Source: Thelephora terrestris (taxonomy: Eukaryota; Basidiomycota; Agaricomycetes; Thelephorales; Thelephoraceae). From it: DNA of 64,000 nt. The DNA lies in NCBI GenBank assembly GCA_015956445.1, contig WIUZ02000017.1, forward strand, positions 124,001-188,000, given 5' to 3'. A program made the position numbers and the translations under genes. How positions within the stretch are numbered: the first letter of the stretch is position 1; each line of letters begins with the position of its first letter. Positions 33,601-46,600 of the stretch are shown here, in pieces. A model generated the notes under the pieces. The model saw only the letters and a list, made by a program, of their open reading frames with translations, searched no databases and was not told the DNA's origin.

Positions 33601-34771
33601 AAAAAGGGGTCAGAGCTTCAACATGAAGTGTAGATGATGGAAACACCGACAAGGGACGCTGCCGCGCACTTGGACGTAACTGAAGCAATGCTGATCCGTT
33701 GAAAATATCGTTTCTGTCTGGATACATGATGAGATCGGGTGGACCACGAATAGGCAAGTGACCTACCTCAACGAAATTGGCAGTGTTCCCATCATCGTCT
33801 ATGCCACGGGTGTTGAAACGCGTACCAGCGCGTTTCCAGCCCAAGCGGGATATCAGTGAAAGGGTAGCAACAACAGGTGCGCCGTTCGTAGGAGGCGCCG
33901 AGAGAGCCATGGTGAAAATTCCGACGTAACCCTGGATGACCGAGACCTGGAGAGAGGAACGTGAATATAATGCATTGAGAGGTGCGGAAACGAACCCACG
34001 ATGAATTGGCAACGATCGAGATCATCCCTCTCTTGGGGGTCTAGTCTATCTCTAAAGTCCAAGAGGCTCCGGACGATGTACTCATTCCAGACGAAGCGTT
34101 CGTCAAAATTTGCAATATCATAGGTGCGACCTTTCTCGATGTTATCAGGAGTGGAGAGCCGCTCTGAGAACCGTGTAGAGAGATCCCATTGAGGTTCGAG
34201 GGCGAAGTAGAAACTCCCAGAAGAAAGGATTTTCGTGAGAGGAAGGCAAGGATGTTCGAGAACCCCGGCCCCTGAGCCCTGAACGAAGTTGTCACGAAGA
34301 TTGATGATATCAGGGTCTGAGTGGTTCCATGCTTGCTCAGAATTGGAAAAGTCATCCCATGTAGAAGATGATAGGCTGTAGAAGGAGACTTCATGAATCC
34401 GAGCGACATATTCCGGGGTGTTCGCCGAGGGGCGAGTGTTTCCGACCTCTGTAGCAGAAGTGATCACGGCGACAAAGATCTCTCCATGTGCGCCGAATGA
34501 AGTTAGCGCTGGAGGGATCGCTAGCTAGTGCGACTGGTTCACCTCTGCCAACACTAATGATACCCATGCATCCTTTGACTGCCCTGTTCGTTATGAGGAC
34601 GGCAGACGAAAGATCTGCCTGATCTTTGTGTAAGAATTCTACGACCGCCTGGGAAGGATTCGAAGGGGAAACTCTGAAGACCAGCACTCGCTGGGGTCGC
34701 CCGAGTTTTTCATCCTGCTGACTGGTTGCGAGATATAGAGTCCGGGGGTTCTCTCCCAGGTAGAGGTGCAT
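30640..34771 (-). CDS. synaptojanin-type inositol polyphosphate 5-phosphatase (Sac1 + 5-phosphatase)
   Basis: Dephosphorylates PI(4,5)P2 and other phosphoinositides in endocytosis and trafficking; orthologous group of yeast Inp51/52/53. Many short exons; the ATG at 34771 opens [15 protein letters not shown], the usual Sac-domain start. The first donor lies after SVGR, with [12 protein letters not shown] following. The Sac catalytic motif RTNCLDCLDRTN is intact across an intron near 33075-33130. The 5-phosphatase half starts at [10 protein letters not shown] (about 32490). It contains [36 protein letters not shown] and [11 protein letters not shown], all catalytic landmarks. The tail has SNPFDSP, a possible EH-domain-binding NPF motif, and a proline-rich end. 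Internal exon ends were not all resolved. Confidence 0.92.
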
Positions 34772-34866
34772 CGTGTGGGTGTGCGCAGCCAAGAGAATGC
34801 GGACAACGGAGGTAACGAAACGGATCGCGGGAAAGTGATGTGATCTCACTTCCACGTACCACCGTC

Positions 34867-36001
34867 ATGGGTCTTCTCCACATCCTAAGGTCAGCCTGCT
34901 GCGCTCTTGCCCAAGATTCGCGGCTCATCTCGTTTTCTCAGTTATGTTGCAATGCTGGCGGCACTTGCCTTTATAATTCTTTCTCTTGGTGGGAGTTGTG
35001 TAACCCAGACCTTTGCTGAAGCTGATCGACGCGTGCAGCGAGTGGGCTCCTCTGGATATCGGAGTTGATAGAGGAGCATTCAAAAGCGGCCAAGGCCTGG
35101 GGCCAACGAGGAATCTATGTGAGTCTATTGCTCGTAGGGCCATGCGTTGGGTTTACACTACACAGGTCATAATAGCAACCCACGTCCTTCTGTACTTCTT
35201 CGATTCACTACCTCTGGCTCATCTGGTGTTCTCAATCATCTGTCATATGGTGTACCTCCAGAACTTCACCCCAGCTTGGCCGCTGATCTCACTTTCATCA
35301 CTCACTTTCATCTCGTCGTGCATCCTAGTTGTTTCTGACCACTTTATGTGGTTCTTTTACTTCTCACGGCTCACCTCGCAAGCTCGGACTGCTAGAGGTC
35401 GGATGTATCGTGGACCAAATTCAGGCGTCCCTGGATTCTCGGACATTGCCACTTTTTTTGCCCTGTGTGTTTGGCTCGCTCCCCTGTTCTTGTTCCTGAG
35501 TTTAAGTGCGGGAGAAAATACCCTCCCCACTGCAAGTGGTAAGCAATCTTTCCATCACACCTTTGAGACGATTCCGAAGGCCAAATTTATATAGGTCTAG
35601 CCGGTGTTCCGAGTACCCCATCTACTCCTCCTCGAATACAACCTCCTCAGCTTCGTGGATCTCTCTTCAAAACCCTCGTTGATGCGTTACCTCTGAATTA
35701 CCTTCCACGCATGCGATCAGTAACTAGTCGAAATTCCCCAGAGGGAATAATCGCGCCTCCCCTTAAATCGCCTTCTCTGCACCCTGATGGACCACCGTCG
35801 CCATACATGAGGACTCTAAACGACCTCCCTCCTTCCCCGGGAATCCCTCGCCAACCGTCAGATATGTTGTCCCCCGGATTTCAGCTGGCCCCACCTCCGC
35901 GGCGGTTTTCAAACTCATCCATGATGGCTGGAGCGAGCAGCAGCAGGCTGAATATACGACGAGCTACCATGCCGGTCAACGGGTTTGACCAGGACAGCTA
36001 G
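34867..36001 (+). CDS. SVP26: Svp26/Tex261-family COPII cargo adaptor
   Basis: ER-Golgi multi-pass protein that loads cargo such as mannosyltransferases into COPII vesicles. Five exons: 34867-34889 (23 nt), 34942-34988, 35039-35118, 35166-35538 and 35595-36001; 930 nt, 309 aa. The start MGLLHILSYVAML spans the first junction. Family signatures include SGLLWISELIEEHS, LVFSIICHMVYLQNF, DIATFFALCVWLAPLFLF and SLSAGENTLP. After the last membrane helix comes a Pro/Ser-rich cytosolic tail of about 120 residues, longer than the short tails I know from yeast and animal members. Its ATG is 95 bp from the ATG of the divergent synaptojanin-type gene. Confidence 0.92.
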
Positions 36002-36228
36002 TTTATCATAGAAGTGGGGATTCACCTCACTACGGACACGATCTAGCAGTATTACCTATGACTTTTGGAACATCGCATATGTACAAGAGCACGCACTAGT
36101 TTTTCGTTCTATACGTACGGTTTTTGAATCCACGGAGACCGTCAGCCATCACAACGCCAATCAAAGCTAAATGACACGGGCGGTTGATCGGTCTCCCGCA
36201 CTCAAAACGCACACCCCCATCATGCGCT

Positions 36229-37209
36229 ATGGCCAGCGGTTCTCAAAGGAGGTTAACGACCTTGCACGATCGAGCTGCACTTCGCGTTCATCCTGATGGC
36301 ACTAAAGTCACTACGAGAGAGTCGAGATATACTACCCGGGATCTTCGAGGCAACAGGATCGCAGCCAACGCCGGAGGAGCCGGGAATGTGAAGAAACGGA
36401 AGTGGGCAGCCAGATCTGACGAGGGGTCGGAACCTCTGGAGGAATTTGACATCGAATCCGACTCTGACGAGTATCAACCGTCTGAAAATCAGCCTAGCTC
36501 TACCGATTCTTGCGCAGGGGAGGCCGAGGAAGATTCCGAGGGAGATGGTAGAAAGCGCAAGCGCCAAAGGAAAGACCCACGAGTGATGAAAAGGGCACAG
36601 TTTTATCAAAATTTTGAGTTCATCGTTGGCGGTAAAAACACGGTCGGAAGTGTTGCGACCTCCAGCGACCCATTGCTTCCATCGTCTGTGAGTTGGATGC
36701 CCCTCTTGTTCGAGGTTCAGCTGACACTACGACGGAACAGGACCTCCTTAAATGCATTCACCGGTTCGCTGCGGGTTACTACTCCGACAGAGGCCAGCTC
36801 ATCGACGCTACGAGAATAGCCCGTCAAAGGAAGGTGGCGAAGGGAAACGGTGAAACGGGAAGCAGGTCCACTTCTCGGTCAACGGCGGATTCAACCCCTG
36901 GCGATGAATCTGATCACAGCGGGTCGGAGGCAGCCCCCACCTCCTCCACAACACCGCAAACGCAGAAAAAGAAAGGGAGGCAGGGAGCAGATCTTGTCAA
37001 GGATATGTACAAGATGTTTGATGGATCCGCATTGGTCGCTCTTGGTACGTATTTCATCGTAGGCGCCCTCCTGCATCTGATTATGGCGTGTAGGGTTTTT
37101 CGTGCACGAACATATTGAAAGGCTTGTTCGTCGAGACAGGGACTTTGAGAGGGATCCCGAGCAGGAGTCAGAGCAGGAGGGTGGTGAAGGCGATGAGGAA
37201 GATAACTAG
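36229..37209 (+). CDS. uncharacterised charged, probably nuclear protein
   Basis: Three exons: 36229-36687, 36741-37044 and 37094-37209; 879 nt, 292 aa. The first half is disordered, with acidic Ser/Asp/Glu runs and a basic nuclear-localisation-like stretch GRKRKRQRKDPR. A folded-looking block follows: DLLKCIHRFAAGYYSDRGQL, then after a spacer DMYKMFDGSALVALGFFVHEHIERLV, which crosses the last intron. This split block looks conserved but I could not name it. The C-terminus is acidic. It is convergent with NUP192, 67 bp apart. Confidence 0.75.
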
Positions 37210-37276
37210 CCAGGGACAATGCGTCAATATGTTTGCAGGATAGTAGTATCAGTGTGGTAGTATCTAGCCATAGAAA

Positions 37277-40200
37277 TCATGCCGCGAGGATGTGCTCCTT
37301 CAGGAATTGCGAGAGTATAGCTATAATGTCGATATCCTCTCCTCCCACCAATTTTTGTGCCTTCTCCATAACCGGTGTCGTCTTTTCCAACAATGTTTGT
37401 AAGTCCGTCGCCATCTCTCCCGTCATTCCTCTCCTTAATCGGTCCGCCATCGACATCGTCGCCCTCCGCTGACCTCTTCGCTCCTTTCCACTCAGGCTTT
37501 CCAAACCCTTCTGTTCTGGCAGAGGCTCCTCGGTATCCATATCTGCACTTCCGAAACCTCCCGACTTGGCGTCAAACTCCGGTTTCGATAACCACATCGC
37601 CATTTGAGTCACCGCGTACACCAAGACAGTCTCCAACGTTTGTTTCGTGGCTGAAACTGCTTCCCGTACGTCCAAGGGTTTCTCGTACCCTGTAGTAGCT
37701 TTGGCCGCCGCGGGGGTGATCGTCTGGCCTGGAGGACGGTCTATCAGAAGTCGGAGGATGTCCAACGTGCAGTTTCCGAGCTCGAATAACGTCCCCAACG
37801 AAGCTGGTTCGCCCACCACCACTTTTGAATGCTGGATGAGCCCCTTTTGTTAGCAGTGTTAAAGGAAACGGGAACAAATGGCCTCACGGGGATCACGAGA
37901 GCTTCTTGTAGTAGCCAATCTTGCTGCTCGCCGATCAGCACCCTTTCCGCCCCACTGATATCTGCCAACCCCCCCATAATCCCGTTTGTAAGCTTGAACA
38001 ACCGGTGAATGAGGCGTGTGAGGAACGGCCGTTTCATGGGATCGATGATTTCAGAACTTGACTGGAAGGAAGACTTTCTGTCCTTCTCGATGAGCTCTCT
38101 CTCTAGTGTGGTGACGGGCTCGAGGAGACTAGCAAGGTGATTCGGATGTGTCAGGGCATAGTTGAGATGTTGAAGCAGGGTTAACGCGTGCGTGGTGAAT
38201 ACTCCGAGGATCCTCGTCACGCTCTCGCTCGGACGTGTCATCAACGGTAGGTTCCTGGCAATCGCGGCGAAGAGGTTTACAACCTGTTCTAACTCTTCGA
38301 GATAAGGGAGCGTCAAAGGATCACCAATACTCCACGATAAAGCACGCGAAAGTTGATCCCCATACAGCTGCACGAAACCGCTGACCTCGTTATCAAAGTG
38401 GGTCTGCCGTCCCAGAGCAGAGGTGACCCCGGACACAACGGCCAACATCGAACAGTACGCCTTGTGGGCGGGACTTCTGTCTCCTGGGAGTTCAGGTATG
38501 GTGACGTCGATCGAACCGGACCGGATGGCATTACTGATAGTATTTTCTCCGTACGCCAACAACACTCCCTCACTCGCAAGTCGCTCGGCAGCAGAGGGGA
38601 TGCTGGCAAGCGCCATATGGAAAGTGAGGATATGTGACGCATACAACGGTTGTCTTCTAGTCCTCAGAAGAGGGAGGTCAGACAGCCCGACCAGGTCCGT
38701 CCGCGCGAAGAGCCGCAAGCTTGCCCCAAATACGTTGGCTTCCTGGCACTTTGTCAGCCACGTTGTTGGGGAAAGGTTCACGTCTAATCGTGTGCACTGT
38801 CCAAAGACAGCGACGAGGAGCTCCAGATCCTGGTCCAAATCCAGGTCGAACCGCGTCAGAGCGGACTCAAAGCACAAGCGAAGGGCGTCGATGACGAGGT
38901 TCAACGATGAGTCGAGGAAGGCGCCAACATCGAGCCGTTGTTCTGCAGAGAGAACTTTCCTGCGCCGGTAGAGTGACCTTGAATGGCGAGCACAGAAATA
39001 CATGATCTGGAGGAGGGCCCGGTGGAAAGGTGCGGTAAGACGCCCAAGGAACGATTTGGCGGGTGGTTGTGTGTCACTGAGAATGATGCCACGAACGTTC
39101 CCGACCAACAAAACGAAGGATTGGATTTCTCCTTCGGTGTCATCAGATGAGAACCACGCTAGCTCCAACAGAGCTAAGAGGAGGCTCAAGCGTTCCTCGT
39201 AAATGGTGGCCATCATTTCTCCGGAGCGTTTCTCTGACGCGATTGCCTCTGATATTGAAGCGACAAGGGAGAGTACGTGGGGTCTGATGCTTGGAGCCGC
39301 ACGCAGGAAGGGAACGGTTTGGAGAAGAAGGTAACGCCAAGACGACATAAGTGCTGATTGAGCGTAAGTTAGGGAGAGGTTGAGGTTCATCGACGTGAGC
39401 TTGATATCCATCATCTGCACATCCTCCTCTTCGAGCTGCAACCGAGATCGGAGGAGCTCACGGGAAAAGGTGAAATTGTCTCCGAATTCTCGTTCGCAAT
39501 CGGGGGTTTGGATGCGGAGGTGGTTGAGGACAAGAGAGGGCACCATCGATCGAGCGGTCTCCGTCAGATCGTCGAAAATCTGGGGCTGGTACGGCGTAGC
39601 CGCAGCCTCAAGGATGTAGTCGTTCAGTTCCTCCTCTGCTTTGAAGACTGGTTCGATTGCGAGATAGCTCTGAGATTTCTCGGCACGTTTTCCATCAGGA
39701 CCCTTGCCAAAGTGCTCCATGTCCAACGCAATGATACGCAAGGCATGAGATTTAGCCATTGTACGACAGGCATGGACAGAGACGGCCTCGTGAAGGTCTG
39801 ACCTGGGCTCCCCATTATCTCCAACAACATAAGACTGGGTGATGGAGTCAGGGATTGGACCGAGCTCCTCCTTCGCGCAACAAACGAGCCTGTTCCAGAA
39901 TTGAGTATCGCCGCGAAGAGCGTTCAGCGTGGCTTTGTGCTCGAACGCGTGTTGCCAGGTTATATCGAGGAAACGAAGGATGCACGCAAGGACTCGTGGA
40001 TTCGCGTCCCACAAATCCTTCCATTGTTCCATAGTCGCGGACGCAATCTCGATGGCACTGGGGGTTTTCGAGGAAGTTGACTCTTCTTTCTCTTTGCCTT
40101 TGGCGGATGTGGCCTTGAACTTCCCCGCGACAAGCAAACCGGCTAGCGCGGGTTCGGTATCCACTGCTAACGAAATGAAGTTCCAGACAGACATGCGAAG

Positions 40201-43200
40201 GTCGAGGTCTTCGTATGGGTTATGGACGATTCGAACCAGGGAATTAACCGCTGCCTCAGGATTGGAGAGGTGTCCGATCAGCATGGGAGGAGAGGGTTCG
40301 GAGAGGGATAACGAGGTACAAAGTGAGTGTAGGACCCTCATTGCCTCAACGGGAACGATGTGACCAAGTTTTGTTGAGATGACGTAGGATGCCAACACGT
40401 CGATGGGGTCAGACCTAACCCGACTCAGGTCGTTGGATGAAGCGCCGCCGGTGATTCTGCCACAGAGGGCCTGTTCGAGGAGGTGAGCAGGAGAGGATGG
40501 CTCCTTACAGTTGAGGAGTAGGCGCGTGAAGCTAAGATGAGACTCGAGTAAACGCATGACCCTGCGAACCTCTCCGATGCGACGGCTGGAGTGGAAGGTT
40601 TTGAACAATGTCCCAGCGGTGGTGAGGGAAGAGACGAGAGGGTGGATCGTTGACATAGAAGCTTTCGTCAGGAAAGCTTCGACAACAGCTTGACTAAGTG
40701 GTGCGAAAGGTCGGTCCTTCACGGTCGGGTGAGAGTGGGTGAGCACTGTGGAGTAGAATGTTGTGACACGTCGCCCAATCTCGAACCGATCCCCGAGTTG
40801 AGCGTACTTCCACCCGGCGTGTTCCACCCAGACATGTGCGTGGACAAACCTGGCGGCCCTCAACAAGACGTCCTCCTTGAGCTGTACGACCTTAGCGTCG
40901 TCGACGAGAATTGCGGATGATGCCTCATTGAAAAGTTGCTGAACGAGGTGGAGCATGGAGAGGGTCATCGTGTAATGTCCCACAGCACGTTCCGAGGCAA
41001 GGACCGACGAGACGAGGCCCACTGCACGGTCCGAGCTGAAAAGGGAGGAGGACGACCGGAGGTACAACCAAACCCTTAGAGAATACTCTCGTATGGAAAG
41101 GAGACTTGCCAGGACGCTCAACGACGATGTAATGAGCTGGATTCGAGTTTGGGACCGGGCGTTACTCGACCTTGACAGCGCTTCCTCTAGAATCATGGTC
41201 GTTAGTTGTACGAGGTCGGGGGGTGGGTCGTTGTTCGTGTGTGAGACGACCGACTCTCCAGATTCTAGCGACTCCAGCAACAACTTGGCAAGGGGAGGGT
41301 TGTCTGCCAGTATACTCCGGAGAAGGTCAAGGATGTCGAGCACGACTAACTCGTCCGAGGTTACGTTCTGTTCGAGGCCGATCTCCTGGAGCCGCATTGT
41401 GGTTACTTGGGATGATGGATGTACGCGGGTAGAAAACGAGCCCCCGATTCCGTAGTGATTGCAGCGACGATTCGCGTAATCCGTAAGCAATTCTAGTATC
41501 AACTTCCAGCCAGAGTGTGAGTGGTCCCAAATAACCACTACAAATTCTGCTGTATCGCCGCTGACAACCCGGCCTACGGAACGTGCAGGGAGTATGGAGC
41601 CGCCTGGAAGTTTGATGGGGTGGAGATTCGTGTAGGAGACGCCGTAAGACGAGTTATCGCGTTCGGAGAAGCGGTCAACGATTGCGTGGGGTCCGGAACA
41701 GAGTGAAGCAGGTATCAGCTGGGTGTATGTGTTGAGATGGTGCAGATATCGAAAAACATGGAGAGCGCAACCCTTGCGCAGCTCGTTCGAAAGGCGTCCT
41801 TCTGGAGGTAGGGCAGAGGCAGAGAGAGGGTCGGTATCAAGGAAACCCGCGGCGCTCATCGAACGAGCCAGACGAAGGAGATGCTGTGGTTGTATCGGGA
41901 AACGAGTCCTGGCAACATCGAAGATGGCACGGCGGGTAATTCCCTCGGAAGAATCATATTCCCAGAATTGCTGGCATATACCCTCGATAGACGCTGGTTC
42001 GGCTCTCCCAAACAATGCTATCCAAGCTTCGACTAGCGTGTCGAACCCCGGGACCATCTCCACAGGCATCAGGTCGACCAAGGACATGAGCAGTCCTGCC
42101 AGAAGTGAGAAAAGAAGCTGGAATAGCCGACTGTTAACAGACCTTTCATCACCGACCTGAAAGCAACCGCGTTTGATTCCGTGAGAGCTGACCCCCGACG
42201 CAGGTGAAGCCCCGTGACAAAGAGCGGCGATTGAGTTAACAGGGAATGGAAGAGTTCGATGACATTTGCGTCAGGGTCGAAACACCGTTGCACCATAAGC
42301 TGGGGAAGGGGGAGCGAAGCTTTGTCTCGTAATCCCGCAGTTTGGGCGACCGTCTGGAAGAAGGTTCGATAATTTTCCGGTGGCCCGCCTAACTCGTTTG
42401 CGGCTGCTTGCAGACGCGACAGAACGAATGCCCAAGCGAGGTAGGTACAGCCAAATTGTCGGTCTCCCTGTGACATGACGAGCTCGTGGATTCTCTGCAG
42501 AGCTTCTGGATATGTAACGTATATGGAGGTTTCGTTTGGACTGAGAGTGATATCGAGACTGTCCCCCACTCTCTCGAGTTCCAATATTTCTAATGTCAGC
42601 AGAATCCACAGCGCTGTGGTGTCGTGTTGCAGTTGTTGACCTTCCTCATCCAAAAGATAGGAGGCATTCGCTTGTTCCGACCCCAGCCTTGTTTCGTACG
42701 CTGTTTCGAAGATACGCATGACAATGGGACCATCACAGACTACCCGGCTCCACATCGTCCAGAACATAATTTCGAGCAGGATTATCTGCTCCATACAGCA
42801 GTGCTTGGCCCAAAGCGAACTGGCGCGAGGGTCCCCGTTCGTGTGGTTGGGCAAGGCGGCTTGAGTTTTCCTTTGGTATTCGGATACAACTTGCTTGATA
42901 AAGGTGCGATCTCCTTCCGGAGAGATCTTGGGAAGGAAGACAGCCGCGTAGTCGTAGGCATGATCGAGTTCGGATTCGTTGGCACGGAATAAGGGGATTA
43001 GAACGCGAAGGATGGAGAGCCGCTCGGAGAGGTAGAAGGGAGTGATAACTTTTATGAGCTGTTCGGTGAAGGATCCGGTTTCGTTCACCAATGCCTCGTT
43101 GGGGAGACCCTCGTTGTAGATAAACGCACGAAATAGGACGAGCGCATGAATTTGGTCGATCTGGAAATGGTCGCTCAGGGCGATCGCAGCCACCTTGTCG

Positions 43201-43629
43201 ATCTCGTCCACAGGCCATTTGGTACCGTCCGCAAGAGTGACTGAACCAGACTCCAGGGTCTTCTGAGACACATCCGAGGGCTTCCCGAATGGCTCCGTTA
43301 TATTCTTAAGTCTAGCAACGCGTGGCTCGATGATCGCAGTGACTTGCTCTTTCGAAAGGCCCTCTCTTTCGCCAGTCAGTATTAGGTGAAGTTCTTGGTA
43401 AGTCCTGGGTCGTATGAGCGTGATTCCGCCATAGTGGGCGTCCAGTAAGAACTTACACATCGATAATATTCGAACGTCTGGACGGTTCGCCAAGCATAGC
43501 GGTGGCTGAAATGGCCGAGTGTGAGCGTGAGGTGCGAGTTAGCCTACCCTAAACCTGATCAACACCACACCTGTCACGTGCCACTATTATAACCCCGAGA
43601 CGCGTCGCGGATGCGGTGATCAAGCTCAT
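37277..43629 (-). CDS. NUP192: nuclear pore inner-ring scaffold nucleoporin Nup192/Nup205
   Basis: Large alpha-solenoid of the nuclear pore inner ring. Exons: 43629-43555 (tentative), 43505-43453, 43404-42143, 42095-37888 and 37843-37277; 6165 nt, 2054 aa, close to the size of Nup205. The solenoid is recognised from LESGSVTLADGTKWPVDEIDKVAAIALSD-type N-terminal sequence (read in parts), from EHAGWKYAQLGDRFEIG in the middle, and from the C-terminal LGNCTLDILRLLID. The long exon has no stop for 1400 codons. The first exon is inferred from a CTAAC branch-like site and CAG acceptor before PPLCLANRPDVRIL; there is no in-frame ATG downstream near the N-terminus. The 48-nt intron at 43452-43405 is divisible by three and might be retained. 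Confidence 0.88.
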
Positions 43630-43644
43630 TACCATTATCCCCAC

Positions 43645-46600
43645 ATGCCGCGTCGAGTCCAAGCCTCAGATTCTGAGGAAGAAGAGAGCCAGCGCCGCTC
43701 TGCCATCACGAAATCTCGCAGGGTTACTAGTGGGTCACAGGGCCTTCGAAACATCACCCAAACGGATGGTATTCCTGATTCTGAAGAGGAGGTGGATGAG
43801 TCACCGAAGGGCAGAAAGAGAGCTCGTGCCAATACAGGCGGCGATTCACATCAGCTAAACGACGAGGCCGAGGGATCTTCACATTCCAGGGCTTTGATCC
43901 GAGATACGGACGGGTGAGCAGAATAGGTATCCTTCCCAGGCGGTATCTGACCACTGTCAAAGATATGTTACTGGATCCATTGTGCGCATTCAGCTCAAGA
44001 ACTTTGTCACCTATGACTTCGTAGAATTCCGCCCCGGTCCTTACCTCAACATGGTTATTGGCCCTAATGGAACGGGGAAAAGCAGCATCGCTTGTGCCAT
44101 CTGCCTCGGACTCAATTTCCCTCCTAGTGTGAGTGTGCTCGGAGATATCAAGTTCTGTTATCAATACCATCTGTTGTCAAGCTTCTTGGCCGCCAGGATT
44201 TGAACTCCTTCGTCAAACAAACTAAGCAAAAGGGATACATCGAGATCGAGCTGAAAGGCCCCCCCGGGAAGCCGAACATAGTTATCAGGCGCGAGCTTGT
44301 CGAGGGGACCAGAAACACATCTTTCACTATTAACGGCAAGAGCGTGGTTGGAAAGGATGTCAATGCTACCATTGCAAAACTGAATATCCAAGTGGAGAAT
44401 CTCTGGTATGCGATAGAGACCGCTGTTTGTCAGCTTCCTTGATTGACATGAAATTAGTACTTTCCTCCCTCAGGACCGCGTTGCAGAATTTGCTCGCATG
44501 ACTCCACAGAATCTTTTGAAGGAAACTCAGCGCGCTGCTGGCAACCAGAACCTCACAACGTGGCACGAATCCCTGATCAAATCTGGCCAAGAGCTGAAAA
44601 ATCTGGAAAAGGTACATGTCTATCTCACTTCTTGTGGCTGGTCTCACATTCAGTAGAGGATTACTAGCGACAAGGAAAAGCTCGCAACACTGATAGACCG
44701 CAATGCAACTCTGGAGAAGGAGGTCAAACGGTTCGAAGAGCGTCAGGAACTGGAGAATAAGGTACGCGTACCCGCCGCCTCCCTTTTCTTCAACTGGTTC
44801 AAACCGGCATTAGAGAAATCTTCTAGGCGTCATCTTGCCTTTCGTAGAGTACAAGACTGCGATGCTGGAATATCGCAGCAAGAAAGAGGAAAGGGCCCGG
44901 CACCACGAAAAGATGAAGGTTTTGAAGAAGAGACACCAGCCTATGCTGCAACTTAAAGAGTACGAACGAGGTCTAACCAAGTCGGGGCCTCCCTGATCTC
45001 CTATTTCTAGTGAACTCGATGGCCGTATCAAAGCTCTGGAGACCACGAGGAAAAGAATGAAAGATTCCATTCGGGAGACTGTGAACACGATGCGTAAGCG
45101 ACAGACAGATGACGAAAAAATTGTACGATTCTCCCACTTTCGCCACCCCCTGTCTGGCTGAGGTCTCTCAGTGCGCTCGTCAAGAAAGCATTATGAACAA
45201 ACTCATCGGCCTGAAAAGGGCAGAGAAGGAGCGCCAGAGGCACATCCAAGAACTCGAGAAGCAGATTAGTAGACTCAAGGAAATTGCGGAATCGCCTCTC
45301 GAGACCGAAGACCAAGCAAACCTCGACGCTGAGCTGGTAAGTGCAGGTCAAACATAGGTAGTCGCTCACCCAGAACTCCCTCCCTAGAACAACGCGCGCA
45401 CGAAACACGAAAAACTTAAAGCCGAGTTGTCAGCTTTGGATTATCAGAAGCGACAAGACCGTGATGCCGAAGCTACTGTCCAGCGTCAGCACGAACGTTA
45501 CCAGCAGGAGTACGTGGGTTGTTGGTACATTAACAAACTTCGTTGACCCGGGAGAAAGACTTCATCGACTTGACAACCAGGCTCATGCCAAACTTCGCAA
45601 TTTGGGTAACATGGATAGCGACTGCGCTCGCACCGTCGAGTGGCTGAGGGTAAATCAACAGCGTTTCCGACTCCCGATTCTAGAGCCTCCTTGTTTGTCG
45701 ATCAGCGTCAAGGACCAACGGTACATTGATGCAGTCGATGCCTTAATGACCCATGACACCATGAAGGTATCACAGTCACGTCCTTGGAACTCTACCTACT
45801 CACCAAAAGTCCTCGTAGACGTTCGTTGCTCAGTGCGAAGAGGACTATAAGCTCTTGATGAAGCTTGTGGCCGACACCCCGGAAGCCCTTGGCCGGAGAG
45901 CGAGAATAATCGGCTGGTTCAGACCGCAGGGACAGCCCTCGCCTCAACCGATAGATCCGACAGAGGTAACTCGTAATATATACTTATGTGCGTTTTTCGG
46001 ATTCTAACCGAAGTTTTTCCTAGTTGAACGCGCACGGATTTGATGGTTATGCGTTGGACTACATCGAATGTCCTGAGGAGCTGAAGTGGTTCTTACAAGT
46101 CAATGGACTACACCGTACCGTGAGTTTCCTCGTATTTCCAAGAGAGGAGACGCTTAAGCCTTCCCAGCCGATTGCCTTGAACGAAAGAAGCGTGAACGCC
46201 AATGAAAGCATGCAAACAATTGGTGAGAGGGGTGGAGGTAACTTCATCGCAGGGAGTGTCGTTTACAACCTCAGCCGATCAAAATACGGAAAGCGTCTCG
46301 TGCAGAGCACTACCCGGGACTATGGTAAAGCGCGCTGGTTGGGCAAGGCCAATGGTAAGTTGGACCGTACCTTCGAATTGCGCGATCCTCATGTCACTCC
46401 AAAGTTGATACTTCGGAAAGGGAGAATCTCCAGACCAAGGTCAAGGAATCTCATAACCAGCTCCAAGTCGCAAAGGAGACCCTCGCGAAGTATAGAGAAA
46501 GGGAGAGTGAGCTGAGGGCTGACGAAATTTCAATTGGAAGGCAGCTTGTACGTGCTACTTCCCGCGCCGAAGCGATTGATCTCAACTTTCTGCTAGCATG

